Under the pieces are notes generated by a model, which did no database searches, was not told where the DNA came from, and saw nothing but the letters and a program-made list of their open reading frames with translations. DNA of 64,000 nt from an uncultured Dyadobacter sp. GTDB taxonomy: Bacteria > Bacteroidota > Bacteroidia > Cytophagales > Spirosomataceae. This document shows positions 16,117 to 25,391 of the stretch, piece after piece. Both the position numbers and the translations under genes were made by a program. The stretch is from assembly GCF_946482605.1 (NCBI RefSeq), contig NZ_CAMLSE010000037.1, positions 13,017-77,016 on the forward strand, read 5' to 3'. The number at the start of each line of letters is the position of its first letter. Within the stretch, counting starts at the first letter, position 1.

Positions 16117-18873
16117 TTAAAACTTGTATCGTACGCCCAGCAGGTAGGAGCGCTGGTAGCGGTCGCGGCGGATGAGCGTTTTGCCTTTCAGGTCCTGGTG
16201 CGGAATGCTGGCATTGGACGCGCTGATATTTTTCATATACACTTCCAGAGGCGTGTCGAGCAGGTTGTTGGCTTTGAGGAAAATGCCCAGACCGTTGCGG
16301 AATGTCTTTTCAATGGAAGCGTCCATTTGCACGAAGCCTTTCTGCCAGAGGTCGTTGTCGAGAAACTGAGAAACGGTGTTGATCCGATCGCCGGTGTAGC
16401 TACCGGCAAGCTGTGCGTCGATGCCGTTTTCCTGGTTTTTGTAGAGAACAGAAAGATTACCCACATGCGCCGATTGCCCGTAAAGTGGTCGCGTTTGATC
16501 CACGTTAATCGTTTGCAAGTCGCCGCTCTCGTTGCGTATGCGCCTGGACTTGGGCGTGGTAATGCGCGAATGCGTATAGGTGTAATTGGCTTTGATACCG
16601 AACTGCTTCACATATTTGATGTAATCGATTTCCAGACCGTAGTTTTTTGCATTTCCGAAATTGCCCGGCGAGTAGTAGGTATCCTGCCCGCGGATAGCGT
16701 CGCGCTGGAGTGTGTATTCGATCGGATCTTTGATCATTTTATAAAATACACCTACCATAAACTGCTCCGAGGCACGTGGAAAAAGTTCGTATCGGAAGTC
16801 GATATTGTCGGCAATGGCGCGTTTCAAATCGGGGTTACCGCGTTCCTGGTACTCCTCCTGCACAATGCGGTAAGGTACGATTTCGAAAAAGCCGGGGCGG
16901 TTGATCGATCGGAAATACGAGGCCCGCAGGTTGACATGCTCCTCTGGTTTGTATTTCAAATGCAGGCTCGGGAGCATATCGGTGTATTTTTGGCTGCCAT
17001 TCGGGCGATCCTCGCCAATCGGGAAAAGCATTGCATAACCTTGGTCGGTTGCTTCCGCGCGCACGCCGCCGAGAATTTCCAGAGTTTTTATTTCTGCTTT
17101 GAATTGAATGAAACCGGCCTTGATCTGCTCGGTAGCATCGTAGTTCAATGCGCTTGCGACCGAGCCACGCGGGTTCTGGATGGTCCAGCGGATCTGGGCG
17201 TAGTCGGTAAAATCTTTACCGTACTCCGCAAATGGGTCAGCCGGGCGGAGCTGGTAGTTGTTGTAAAAATTGGAGCGCGACTTGTCGCGATACAGGCCGC
17301 CAGCGGTCCATTCTACCTGGGCGGAGCCTATTGTTGTATTGTAGGTGAGGTTCAGGTAGCCCGAGAGGTCGCGGTCGGAGTTGTGCTCCCAGCGGCGCGA
17401 TGCATCGCCGACAGTCGTTTTTCGTTCCTGGAAATTTTGCATTACTCCAATGAGGGGGACAGTTACATTGTCGGGAACTTCGTTGGTCGCTTTGGAATAC
17501 ACCGCCGACCATTGCAATGCAAGTGCATCGAGCAACTGGTGCCGGCCTTGTAATGTGCTGTTGAAGATCTGCTGTTTGGTAAGCCGCGAGCGGGTCGAAA
17601 AACCGAGCGTCGCATTGCCTGCTACCGGATCGTAGCCGCCGATGGTCAGCTGGGTCGATTTCACGTCCCGCACCTGCACGTTGGTCAGGTTCATGAATGC
17701 ATTGTAAAATTGGATTTTATGCTTCTCATTCACCCGGTAGTCTATTTTGGAGTGCAGGCCATAGCGAATCTGCTGCTCCGAATACTGGCGCTCACTCATT
17801 TTGGTAAGCGCTTCACCGCGTAATGTGTCCACCGCCTCGGAGTCGAAGAACAGGCTGTTGCTGCCGCGATGGGTATTCTGGTAACTTCCTGCCAGCAGGA
17901 TGCCAAGTTTATTTTTCAGGAAGCGGTTACCTACTGCGATGCTTCCGAGCAGGTTGGGCGCTGGCGTTTTAAGTTTGTAATTTACCGCTGCCGTTGAGAA
18001 ATCGGCTGCGGTCGCATTGTACTGGTTGCCATTCCGCTCGTAAGGCGATTTCGACTGGATGCTCGCGAAATCGTAACCCATGAATTTCCGGTCGATAAAC
18101 AGCTCGTTATAGCCGGTCGAGACGTTCGTGGAGAAGGTAAATTTCTTCGGCGCGTCCTTCATCACCATATTCACAGCCCCGCCGATGGCGTCGCCTTCCA
18201 TGGCTGGCGTCAATGCTTTGTACACTTCGAGGCGGTCGAGGAGGTCGGATGGGAAAATATCCAGCGGCACATAGCGGTACTTGTTGTCCGGGCTTGGGAT
18301 CTTGACCCCATTCACAAGGGTGTAATTGTATCTTTTGTCCATGCCGCGCAGGATCGCGTACTGGCCGTCGCCATTGCTGTTGCGTTCAATGGAAATCCCC
18401 GAAATCCGCTGGATCACGTTTGCAACTGTGAGGTCGGGAGAGATCTGGATGGTTTTGCCTGAAACGATATTCATCACCTGGCTCGCATTGCGCTCCATAA
18501 GGCGAGCGGTATTGTCGCTTGCACCGTCGCGCTTGCCGGTTACGGCCACTTCATCGAGTTTCAGACCGGCAGCGGCTTCGAGCGAAAGATCCATTTGAAT
18601 CACCTCGTTTCCGTTGATAGCAAATTCCTTTTGCACGGGAGCATAGGAAATGTGGCGGACCGTAAGCCGGTAGGAGCCCTTTTGAAGGTTCGAAATCGAG
18701 AACGACCCATCGAGTCCCGAAATGTCGTGCAGGTTGGTGCCTTCGATCATGATCACCACACCCAATGCGGGTTCGCCGGTGGATGCTTCGAGAAGCTTGC
18801 CTTTAAGGGTTCCGGCCTGGGCAATCACCGTGCCCGAAAGGAGCAGGAATATATGGAGTAAAGTACGCATCAT
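16117..18873 (-). CDS. TonB-dependent receptor (phytase locus)
   Basis: 918 aa from ATG 18873 (the adjacent ATG at 18870 is equivalent). This start puts a clean signal peptide (M-M-R-T-L-L-H-I-F-L-L-L-S-G, cleavage near Q-A-G) first; the longer open frame upstream only adds a Lys-Ala tract from a DNA hexamer repeat. Order: carboxypeptidase-regulatory-like domain (L-K-G-K-L-L-E-A-S-T-G, about residues 22-110), plug (V-I-Q-R-I-S-G-I-S-I-E-R, R-G-M-D-K-R-Y-N-Y, G-D-A-I-G-G-A-V-N-M), then the barrel ending L-G-V-R-Y-K-F. It has no SusD partner and no STN domain. By position it should import phosphate esters or phytate fragments for the phytase (inference). Confidence 0.9.
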   Translation of the reverse strand: MMRTLLHIFLLLSGTVIAQAGTLKGKLLEASTGEPALGVVIMIEGTNLHDISGLDGSFSISNLQKGSYRLTVRHISYAPVQKEFAINGNEVIQMDLSLEAAAGLKLDEVAVTGKRDGASDNTARLMERNASQVMNIVSGKTIQISPDLTVANVIQRISGISIERNSNGDGQYAILRGMDKRYNYTLVNGVKIPSPDNKYRYVPLDIFPSDLLDRLEVYKALTPAMEGDAIGGAVNMVMKDAPKKFTFSTNVSTGYNELFIDRKFMGYDFASIQSKSPYERNGNQYNATAADFSTAAVNYKLKTPAPNLLGSIAVGNRFLKNKLGILLAGSYQNTHRGSNSLFFDSEAVDTLRGEALTKMSERQYSEQQIRYGLHSKIDYRVNEKHKIQFYNAFMNLTNVQVRDVKSTQLTIGGYDPVAGNATLGFSTRSRLTKQQIFNSTLQGRHQLLDALALQWSAVYSKATNEVPDNVTVPLIGVMQNFQERKTTVGDASRRWEHNSDRDLSGYLNLTYNTTIGSAQVEWTAGGLYRDKSRSNFYNNYQLRPADPFAEYGKDFTDYAQIRWTIQNPRGSVASALNYDATEQIKAGFIQFKAEIKTLEILGGVRAEATDQGYAMLFPIGEDRPNGSQKYTDMLPSLHLKYKPEEHVNLRASYFRSINRPGFFEIVPYRIVQEEYQERGNPDLKRAIADNIDFRYELFPRASEQFMVGVFYKMIKDPIEYTLQRDAIRGQDTYYSPGNFGNAKNYGLEIDYIKYVKQFGIKANYTYTHSRITTPKSRRIRNESGDLQTINVDQTRPLYGQSAHVGNLSVLYKNQENGIDAQLAGSYTGDRINTVSQFLDNDLWQKGFVQMDASIEKTFRNGLGIFLKANNLLDTPLEVYMKNISASNASIPHQDLKGKTLIRRDRYQRSYLLGVRYKF

Positions 18874-18879
18874 GTATTG

Positions 18880-18936
18880 GCTTTCGGCTTTCGGCTGTCG
18901 GCTTTTGGCTTTGGCTTTGGCTTTGGCTTTGGCTTT
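18880..18936. repeat. hexanucleotide repeat GGCTTT (AAAGCC on the coding strand)
   Basis: Five perfect GGCTTT units run from 18907 to 18936, preceded by decayed copies (CTTTCGGCTTTCGGCTGTCGGCTTTT) from about 18881. The array ends a few bases upstream of the TonB receptor start, so it would lie in its 5' leader. A 6-bp unit cannot shift the frame but can change leader or promoter spacing. Confidence 0.85.
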
Positions 18937-19147
18937 CGTTTTTTTTGACGATGCGAAGGTGTGCAGAACAAACTCTGTGATCCAAATCCGGCCCGTTAAC
19001 AAAAGGGCAACAGCCGTTTCAGGAGCGTTACATCAAGGCAACAAAGTATGTTTTGTTGTTATAATTTATTGTATTTCAATCAATTAAATGTGGTTCACCT
19101 GCCATTATGTTTGTGTTACGGCAGTATTAAGAAACCGTTAACAGGCT
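18937..19147. other. gene-free leader of the TonB receptor
   Basis: The gap between the regulator gene and the TonB receptor gene totals 274 bp. Apart from the hexamer array it holds A/T-rich sequence (for example around 19048-19090). No supported gene, RNA or exact TAnnTTTG box was seen. Confidence 0.5.
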
Positions 19148-20815
19148 TTAAACGGACTGAATGTAGGCCGAGAGATTGTCGCCCGGAGCGAGGTTCATTT
19201 TCTTGCGCAAACGGTGCCGGATCACCCGGAGGCTATCCTGGGAAATTCCGAGCAGGGTCGCGATGTCCGTGGAGGTGAGGTTCATCTTGATCAATGCGAT
19301 CAGCCGCAGGTCATTGTTGGTGAGAGGCCCGGTCTGCTGTTGGAGCCGGTCGAAAAACGACTGGTGCACCTGCTCGAAGATGCCACGGAATTCTTCCCAA
19401 TGCTGGTCATCCTGCAACCCCCCGCTGATTTGTTCCGAAAGCAGTTTGATCTGCTTTCGCTGATCGCGTTTGTCGTCTTTGATCATCTCGTCGAGTTTCG
19501 AGCGGAGGTCTTCGAGCAGCTGGTTTTTTCGTATGATATGCAGGGTGTAGCTGCTCAATTCCTGTATTTTTGTCTCAAGTTGCTGTTTGAGATTCTCTTC
19601 TTCGAGTTTCTTGTGTTTTAATTCAACCTCCATGAGCTGGTTTTGAGCTTCATACACCTGCTTATGCTGTGCGCGGAGTTTCTGCTCGTTCCTGATTTTC
19701 AGGCGCTGTCGGCTGATAATCAATGCGGCAATCAGTATAATAAGAATGATCACAATGCCGGTGGCTATGGCGATCAGGGTGTCGGTCCGGCGGGCCTGAA
19801 CCAGCTTTTCGATCTCGATATCTTTCTTTTCGATTTCGTACAGCGTTTGCAGTAATGCGAGCTGCTTGTTGCTTTCTTCGGAATAAATATCGTTCAGCAG
19901 GCCCCGGCTTAATGCGAGGTAATGGAAAGCGCTGTCGTTGCGGCTGAGGAGGTTGTAGGTTTTGGCGATGTCGTTGAATGCGCTGGAAATCTGATAGCGC
20001 TCTCCGTATGCTTTGGCAAGATCGAGCGATCTCATGCTGTACGACAATCCATCTCTAAACCGGCCGGTTTTCCTGAGTACGTCGCCCAGGTTGTTAACGA
20101 CTTCGACCTGTGCGCCTGCATTGCCTGTTTGTTCGTTTAGTTTAAAGGCCTTATTGAAATAGAAATAGGCCGAGTCGTATTTTTCAAGGTCTTCGTAAAT
20201 GCTTCCGATGTTTTCGTAAATCTTCGCTTCACCGTCCGGCCGGTGGTCGAGCTGGTAGGCAAGCAATGCTTTTCGCTGAAAAAGAAATGCGCTGTCGTAA
20301 AGCTGCCGTTTCTCGTACAGGTGGCCCATCCTGCCATAGGTTTCGGCTTTACCGGATTCCAGTCTCAGCTGTTGGTAAATGCGTAATGCTTCATCGTATT
20401 GTTTCCTGGCGAGCTGGGGCCTGCGCGTGCGGTAGTACAGCTCGCCCAGCATATCCAGGTTGACAGCCAGCATTTTTTTCTGATCCAGGTTCCGGAATAG
20501 CTTTTCCGCTTTCAGCAGGTACTCGAGTGACTGGGGGTAGTGGCCGGAAATGAAAAGTAGACGGCCGATCTGCTGTTGGTATTCTGCCGCTTTTACGTCC
20601 TGTTTTTGCCGGACAGCATCGTTATATTCCGCTTTCAGGTGAAGCAGGACGGAGTCGGGGTTTTGCGGGCTGGCAGGCACGCCGTGTTCGGGATATCGGG
20701 CGTCTGCGTCCGTTTGAGCGGCTACACGCATTGCGCAAATCATCCAGACCAGGAACAGGATGATGCCTTGGAACGTGGGAGAGAGAGGCTGACTTTTGGC
20801 GCGGCCGGTATGCAT
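19148..20815 (-). CDS. TPR-repeat membrane regulator with C-terminal LuxR-type helix-turn-helix
   Basis: 555 aa from ATG 20815. That start gives a hydrophobic signal/anchor (G-I-I-L-F-L-V-W-M-I-C-A-M) and leaves the xylA terminator outside the gene. About five to six TPR units follow (for example A-E-Y-Q-Q-Q-I-G-R-L-L, A-E-T-Y-G-R-M-G-H-L-Y, A-K-I-Y-E-N-I-G-S-I-Y), then a transmembrane helix (I-A-I-A-T-G-I-V-I-I-L-I-I-L-I), a long coiled coil, and an HTH at the end (L-R-L-I-A-L-I-K-M-N-L-T-S-T-D-I-A-T-L-L-G-I-S). This is the Bacteroidetes one-component TPR-LuxR layout sensing in the periplasm. It stands directly upstream of the TonB receptor-phytase group and may control it. Confidence 0.82.
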   Translation of the reverse strand: MHTGRAKSQPLSPTFQGIILFLVWMICAMRVAAQTDADARYPEHGVPASPQNPDSVLLHLKAEYNDAVRQKQDVKAAEYQQQIGRLLFISGHYPQSLEYLLKAEKLFRNLDQKKMLAVNLDMLGELYYRTRRPQLARKQYDEALRIYQQLRLESGKAETYGRMGHLYEKRQLYDSAFLFQRKALLAYQLDHRPDGEAKIYENIGSIYEDLEKYDSAYFYFNKAFKLNEQTGNAGAQVEVVNNLGDVLRKTGRFRDGLSYSMRSLDLAKAYGERYQISSAFNDIAKTYNLLSRNDSAFHYLALSRGLLNDIYSEESNKQLALLQTLYEIEKKDIEIEKLVQARRTDTLIAIATGIVIILIILIAALIISRQRLKIRNEQKLRAQHKQVYEAQNQLMEVELKHKKLEEENLKQQLETKIQELSSYTLHIIRKNQLLEDLRSKLDEMIKDDKRDQRKQIKLLSEQISGGLQDDQHWEEFRGIFEQVHQSFFDRLQQQTGPLTNNDLRLIALIKMNLTSTDIATLLGISQDSLRVIRHRLRKKMNLAPGDNLSAYIQSV

Positions 20816-20874
20816 GGCAGTTAGCGCTGGGTTAATTTCATGCAATTTACGTCGGCCGGGCCCGCATGAATGAC

Positions 20875-20904
20875 AAAAGCCATTGAAATACATCAATGGC
20901 TTTT
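20875..20904 (-). terminator. terminator of xylA
   Basis: AAAAGCCATTGA (20875-20886) pairs perfectly with TCAATGGCTTTT (20893-20904) around AATACA. Read on the minus strand it follows xylA and ends in a short T-run. Confidence 0.85.
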
Positions 20905-20938
20905 GAAAAATAATATTGAGGTAATATTGGGATTACAC

Positions 20939-22267
20939 TCAGAGGAAGCGGTTGATCAGGTTTTCCAGGTATTCCTGTTTGCCGGAGATCGTTGCGGGTT
21001 CGCCCTTGGTTGCAGCGTATTCGAACAGATCTTCGAGTTTCAATGCTCCTTTTTCGAACTCGTTACCTTTGCCGCCATCGAAGCTCGCGTAGCGGTTTTT
21101 GCGGATTTTATCGTATTCGCCGTTCTGCGTGATCTTGTCCGCGATGACCAATGCACGCGCCACGGTGTCGATACCGCCGATGTGTGCGTGGAATACATCA
21201 TCCACGTCGGTCGAGTTGCGGCGACGTTTGGCATCGAAGTTGATTCCACCGCCTTGCAGACCGCCCGCATTCAGGATAACAAGTAATGCACGGGTCCATT
21301 CCGCGACATCGTTCGGGAACTGGTCGGTATCCCAGCCGTTCTGGTAGTCGCCACGGTTGGCGTCGATCGATCCCAGGATTCCTGCATCGGCAGCTACCTG
21401 CAATTCATGTTCGAACGTGTGGCCGGCCAGTGTAGCATGGTTTACTTCCAGGTTCAGGCTGAAATCGGCCAGCAGGTCGTGCTGACGAAGGAAGCCGATC
21501 ACCGTTGCCGCATCGTAGTCGTACTGGTGCTTGGTAGGCTCACAAGGTTTCGGTTCAATAAAGAATTTACCTTTGAAGCCATTTGCACGGGCATAGGCAA
21601 CCGATATTTTCAGCATTTGTGCGAAGTGTTCCTGCTCACGCTTCATGTCGGTGTTCAAAAGGCTCATATACCCTTCGCGACCACCCCAGAATACGTAGTT
21701 CTCTCCACCCAATGCGATGGTAGCGTCCAAAGCCATTTTCACCTGCGCACCTGCGTGAGCAACCACGTCGAAGTCAGGGTTGGTGGAAGCACCGTTCATG
21801 TAGCGGTGGTGGCCAAAAAGGTTGGCAGTTCCCCAAAGCAGTTTCACACCGGAGGCTTTTTGTTTTTCACCCAGATAAGCTGTCAAAGCTTGCAGGCGCT
21901 TTTCGTTGGTACGTACGTCATCCGCATAGTCTACAACATCTACATCGTGGAAGCAATAGTAAGGCAGGCCGAGCTTGGTGATAAACTCAAAAGCGGCATC
22001 TGCTTTATCTTTTGCGCGGTCCACTGCGTCTGGCTTTTTGTCCCAGGGATAAAAAAGCGTAGGTCCGCCGAAGGGGTCCAGACCAGCGCCGCAGAATGTA
22101 TGCCAGTAGGCTACCGCAAAACGCAGGTGCTCTTTCATCGTTTTGCCGGCGATCACGCGGTTCTCGTCATACCAGCGGTAAGCCAGTGGGTTGTCGGTTT
22201 CCGGGCCTTCGAAAGAGATCTTTCCGATACCCTTAAAATACTCCTGTTCTCCGAGTAGAATGCTCAT
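20939..22267 (-). CDS. xylA: xylose isomerase
   Basis: 442 aa, usual for class II xylose isomerase, which interconverts D-xylose and D-xylulose in the cytoplasm. Visible motifs include F-W-G-G-R-E-G-Y near residue 187 (family signature W-G-G-R-E-G), F-I-E-P-K-P (metal-ligand Glu), [19 protein letters not shown] text (here N-L-E-V-N-H) and G-S-I-D-A-N-R-G-D. No xylulokinase gene or xylose transporter lies beside it, so the rest of the pathway must be elsewhere. The 234-bp upstream gap contains no exact TAnnTTTG box. Confidence 0.95.
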   Translation of the reverse strand: MSILLGEQEYFKGIGKISFEGPETDNPLAYRWYDENRVIAGKTMKEHLRFAVAYWHTFCGAGLDPFGGPTLFYPWDKKPDAVDRAKDKADAAFEFITKLGLPYYCFHDVDVVDYADDVRTNEKRLQALTAYLGEKQKASGVKLLWGTANLFGHHRYMNGASTNPDFDVVAHAGAQVKMALDATIALGGENYVFWGGREGYMSLLNTDMKREQEHFAQMLKISVAYARANGFKGKFFIEPKPCEPTKHQYDYDAATVIGFLRQHDLLADFSLNLEVNHATLAGHTFEHELQVAADAGILGSIDANRGDYQNGWDTDQFPNDVAEWTRALLVILNAGGLQGGGINFDAKRRRNSTDVDDVFHAHIGGIDTVARALVIADKITQNGEYDKIRKNRYASFDGGKGNEFEKGALKLEDLFEYAATKGEPATISGKQEYLENLINRFL

Positions 22268-22440
22268 TTTAATGTAGTTAATCGTTTTCTAATGCTTAAA
22301 TGATCAGGCTGATGCATTTGAGAAGAACGCCGCTCTTACTTTCCTCCATCCTCCTTTTCTGCCAATTTTAATTAATAAGTGTATAATTGACATTTCATAC
22401 TGCAATACTATCACTTTTTTCTGAAAATTTTGCAGCATAA

Positions 22441-22475
22441 ATAAAAAGAGGAGCAGATTTAATTTCTGCTCCTCT
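22441..22475 (-). terminator. terminator of the peptidyl-prolyl isomerase gene
   Basis: AGAGGAGCAGA (22447-22457) pairs with TCTGCTCCTCT (22465-22475). On the minus strand the hairpin is followed by TTTTTAT, a standard intrinsic terminator 26 bp after the stop codon. Confidence 0.88.
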
Positions 22476-22501
22476 CGGAATAAGATTTTTCGGGAATGAT
22501 C

Positions 22502-24619
22502 TCAGAAGAACTTCGCGCGGCGATCTTCGATCTTGGCGTTCTCGCGGATCGCTTCGTTGACCAGGTACGACATCCGACTTTCCTGCGATTGAGTCAGCTG
22601 TGTTTTGTACTGGGTGAAGTCCGCAATTTTCGGAGCATCCGTTTTGCCGGAGAGTTCCATGATGAATACACCATTTTCGCCGGTGAACACACCTGATTTC
22701 TGTCCTGCTTTCAAGCCGAAGGCTTTTCCGAGCGCGATCGGGTCGAAACCTGCGCTGGTCAGGAAGCCGGTAGCCAGTGAAATATCGTTGGCAGATTCAA
22801 CCAGTGCACCTGCACCGTATTTCTTAGCGATATCTTCCAGCGAACCACTGGCGCCCTTCAACTTGGCAGTGATTTGCTCAGCCTTGATCTGGTTACGTAC
22901 TTTGGTAGTCAGTTCGTCGCGGAAATCATCCACTTTAACATCTTTGGCGTCTGATTTTCCGGTCAGTACCGCCACTACATATTGTTCTTCGGTTTCAAAA
23001 ACAGGGGAAACGTTAGAAGTTTTTGTATCGTCTTTGAATGCCCATCTCACGATTTCCCTTGCATTCTGGATCGCGTTGATGTTGGTAGCTGATTCGGGAA
23101 TGCGATTTGCGGTTGCAAGTACAAGCGCTTTGTTTTTCTTAACCGCTTCTTCGAATTGTTCTCTGCTCTTCACTGAATTAGCAAATTCATCCGCTCTTCT
23201 GTAAGCTTCGTCACGGGTAGCCTGGCTCGGTGCGATGGTTTTACCGATCGCGGCAATGCGGTACAGCGTATTCGATTTGGTCGCAGTTACTTTGATAATG
23301 TGGAAACCGAACTGGCTTTCTACCAACCTCGGGATAAGGCCGGGAGCGGTAGCCGAGAAAACAGCTTCTTCAAATGGTTTTACCATTGCGCCGTTGTTCT
23401 GGAAGTAATTCAAGTCACCGCCGCGTTGTGCCGAGCCCGGATCAGCGCTTGATGTGGCCGCCAATGCTTCGAAGTTTGCTCCTGCCTTAATCTGAGCCAG
23501 GATGCCTTCCGCTTTCACACGGGCTGCTGCTTTTGCCGAATCCGACTGGTTTTCGGCGCGGATCAGGATGTGGCTTGCACGGGCAGACGAAACGGTGTCG
23601 GACCGTGTACCGCCATACTTGTAAATGTAATAAGTGTTGCCTTCACGGTAAGGGCCATACACACCGCCCGGTACGAATGTTTTTACCGCTTCTTTCAACT
23701 GATCGCTCATCGTCGCATACGACTGGTTGATCGGCATTGGGATATCGGTATTCATGGCAGCGAAAGCAGAGTCGCTTTGAGCAGTGGCAAGGCCGCGTGC
23801 CAGTTCTTTAATTTCGGTATACAATGCCGAGCTGTCGTCTTTGGCTGGCTGTACCGGGAATGTCACGTATTCAACCGAACGGGTATCTGTGCCTTTATAC
23901 TCCTTGCGGTGGGCGCTCAAGTATTCCTGAAGCTGTGCGTCGGTAACTTTAATGGTCGTATCAACAACCGAGAAATAAGGTACGTACAGGTAACGCAGAT
24001 TGGCTTTGGTATTCTGTGCTACGTATTCTTTCTCAGCCTGTGCTTTCGGAGTGTAGGTCGAAAGCCGGAGCATGTTCTCGTATTTGGCACGTGTGCGCTC
24101 TTCGCGAAGGCTTTTTTCAAAGTTCTCCCACGATTTCTGTTGTTCGAGAGGAAGTGTTTTGAGGTTTTTCAAATAATTGATTACCGCATTCTTATCGAAA
24201 CGACCGGTAGTAGGATCTGAAAACGCCTGAAGAATCGAGGGGCTGATGTGGTTACCCTGAACCATGTCGTACAGTTCTTCGTCGGTTACCGAAAGACCCA
24301 GCTTATCATACTGTTTTTTATAGGCAATGTCTACAACAAACTGGTTCCAGGCCTGATCGCGCAGGGAAGCGAGCTCGTTCTCGTTCAGGCTGCGGCCCGA
24401 CTGGGCTTCATAATTCTGACGGAAACCGTCCACCCGGCTTTGAAAATCTTTGATATTAATTTCTTTACCGGCAATCTCTCCCACGACCTGGTTGTTGTTG
24501 CCCCCGAGCATTGAATTTGGGCCCAACAGGTCGCCTCCAACCATAAAAAGAATTAAACTGATAGCGATAACCGTGACGGCTACCCCGGATTTTTCTCTGA
24601 TTTTGTTAATTAAAGCCAT
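22502..24619 (-). CDS. PpiD/SurA-like peptidyl-prolyl cis-trans isomerase
   Basis: 705 aa. A cytoplasmic start (M-A-L-I-N-K-I-R-E-K-S-G) runs into one membrane anchor (about residues 14-32), then a SurA_N-like helical region with G-K-E-I-N-I-K-D-F and the parvulin (PpiC) domain about residues 345-440 (A-S-H-I-L-I, G-A-N-F-E-A-L-A, G-G-D-L-N-Y-F, F-G-F-H-I-I-K-V). This is the PpiD layout: a periplasmic folding factor held in the inner membrane, helping exported and outer membrane proteins to fold. The gene is alone between its own terminator and a small membrane protein gene. Confidence 0.9.
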   Translation of the reverse strand: MALINKIREKSGVAVTVIAISLILFMVGGDLLGPNSMLGGNNNQVVGEIAGKEINIKDFQSRVDGFRQNYEAQSGRSLNENELASLRDQAWNQFVVDIAYKKQYDKLGLSVTDEELYDMVQGNHISPSILQAFSDPTTGRFDKNAVINYLKNLKTLPLEQQKSWENFEKSLREERTRAKYENMLRLSTYTPKAQAEKEYVAQNTKANLRYLYVPYFSVVDTTIKVTDAQLQEYLSAHRKEYKGTDTRSVEYVTFPVQPAKDDSSALYTEIKELARGLATAQSDSAFAAMNTDIPMPINQSYATMSDQLKEAVKTFVPGGVYGPYREGNTYYIYKYGGTRSDTVSSARASHILIRAENQSDSAKAAARVKAEGILAQIKAGANFEALAATSSADPGSAQRGGDLNYFQNNGAMVKPFEEAVFSATAPGLIPRLVESQFGFHIIKVTATKSNTLYRIAAIGKTIAPSQATRDEAYRRADEFANSVKSREQFEEAVKKNKALVLATANRIPESATNINAIQNAREIVRWAFKDDTKTSNVSPVFETEEQYVVAVLTGKSDAKDVKVDDFRDELTTKVRNQIKAEQITAKLKGASGSLEDIAKKYGAGALVESANDISLATGFLTSAGFDPIALGKAFGLKAGQKSGVFTGENGVFIMELSGKTDAPKIADFTQYKTQLTQSQESRMSYLVNEAIRENAKIEDRRAKFF

Positions 24620-24756
24620 TTTCTCGATTCAAATTAGTGCGCAAAATAAAATCTTTTCTTGATGGAATGCAAGCGCTTACAATCCATTTTACAATTATTG
24701 GCGACATCCGGACGTTGTGCGGCCGGGCGGTATGAACGAAGGGAAGGATTTCCTGC

Positions 24757-25227
24757 TTAGTACATGTGTTTCAGGTTGAAAGCATACAGGATGGCCATGA
24801 TTCCGCTGAGAATGACTCCCGCCATGGCAGTGATGACCCCGAGCCACCCGCCGATCAGCAGGAGGGGGGCTGCAAATGCGACACCGATACCGGCCAGGTA
24901 CAGATAGTATCCTTTTCGCTGAAGGTTCCACATCAGATAGGCTGCGTAGAGCGATAAGGATTCGAAAATGAGCATGATAATGGAGCCTTTCCGGATCGAG
25001 TCGGCCGTGGTCTGTTCGATGACCGCTTCAAACATCGCGTCCATCGTTTTAGCCTGGGCTGTATTTTGCTGGCGGTCGAGATTTTCACGGACCAACTCAA
25101 ACGTTTCCCTGGTTTTGTCGGCCGTAATACCGGGGCTCCAGAGTCTTTCGGATTGAGTCCAGAGTCCGGAAACAGAGCTCATGAAGGTAAAAAAACACAA
25201 AACGGTCAGGAACGTCGGACGATTCAC
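24757..25227 (-). CDS. small multi-pass membrane protein, unknown function
   Basis: 156 aa. Four hydrophobic segments are visible: about residues 4-22, 83-102 (I-I-M-L-I-F-E-S-L-S-L-Y-A-A-Y), 105-128 and 129-150. A polar, Gln/Thr-rich loop of about 55 residues (R-E-N-L-D-R-Q-Q-N) lies between the first two. The pattern resembles small conserved Bacteroidetes membrane proteins of unknown role. It is divergent from the SCP2 gene (25392) and shares that 164-bp intergenic region. Confidence 0.7.
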   Translation of the reverse strand: MNRPTFLTVLCFFTFMSSVSGLWTQSERLWSPGITADKTRETFELVRENLDRQQNTAQAKTMDAMFEAVIEQTTADSIRKGSIIMLIFESLSLYAAYLMWNLQRKGYYLYLAGIGVAFAAPLLLIGGWLGVITAMAGVILSGIMAILYAFNLKHMY

Positions 25228-25280
25228 AATAGCACTTATTCAGTTGAAAATAGATCAGAAGTTCCGATCTGCGGTGTAAA

Positions 25281-25350
25281 ATTTGTCGTTTTCGGTGAAA
25301 ACACCAAAGGCATTTGAATATTCTTCCGACGGGTATACATTTGTCGTTTT
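25281..25350. repeat. direct repeat ATTTGTCGTTTT in the divergent promoter region
   Basis: ATTTGTCGTTTT occurs at 25281-25292 and 25339-25350, within larger similar blocks (GGTGTAAA... and GGGTATAC...). The second copy overlaps the -7 box of the SCP2 promoter, so the first may be a decayed duplicate promoter or a second regulator site. Confidence 0.6.
25313..25343 (+). promoter_or_regulatory. Bacteroidetes sigma-type promoter for the SCP2 gene
   Basis: TTTG (25313-25316), a 19-bp spacer and TACATTTG (25336-25343) match the TTTG/TAnnTTTG consensus; the start codon is 48 bp downstream. Confidence 0.75.
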
Positions 25351-25391
25351 TTAATCCAATAAAAACTCAAACATTCTAACAAACGATACTT

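Noticed and set aside
16198..17553. 451-codon open frame antisense to the TonB receptor
   Set aside because: Composition unlike a real protein and fully inside a confident gene; treated as a shadow.
18874..19002. N-terminal extension of the phytase-locus TonB receptor with a Lys-Ala repeat
   Set aside because: A proper signal peptide begins at 18873; the extension comes from translating the AAAGCC DNA repeat and would block export.
21407..22258. 283-codon open frame antisense to xylA
   Set aside because: Lies wholly within xylA, whose motifs are unmistakable; no family pattern.
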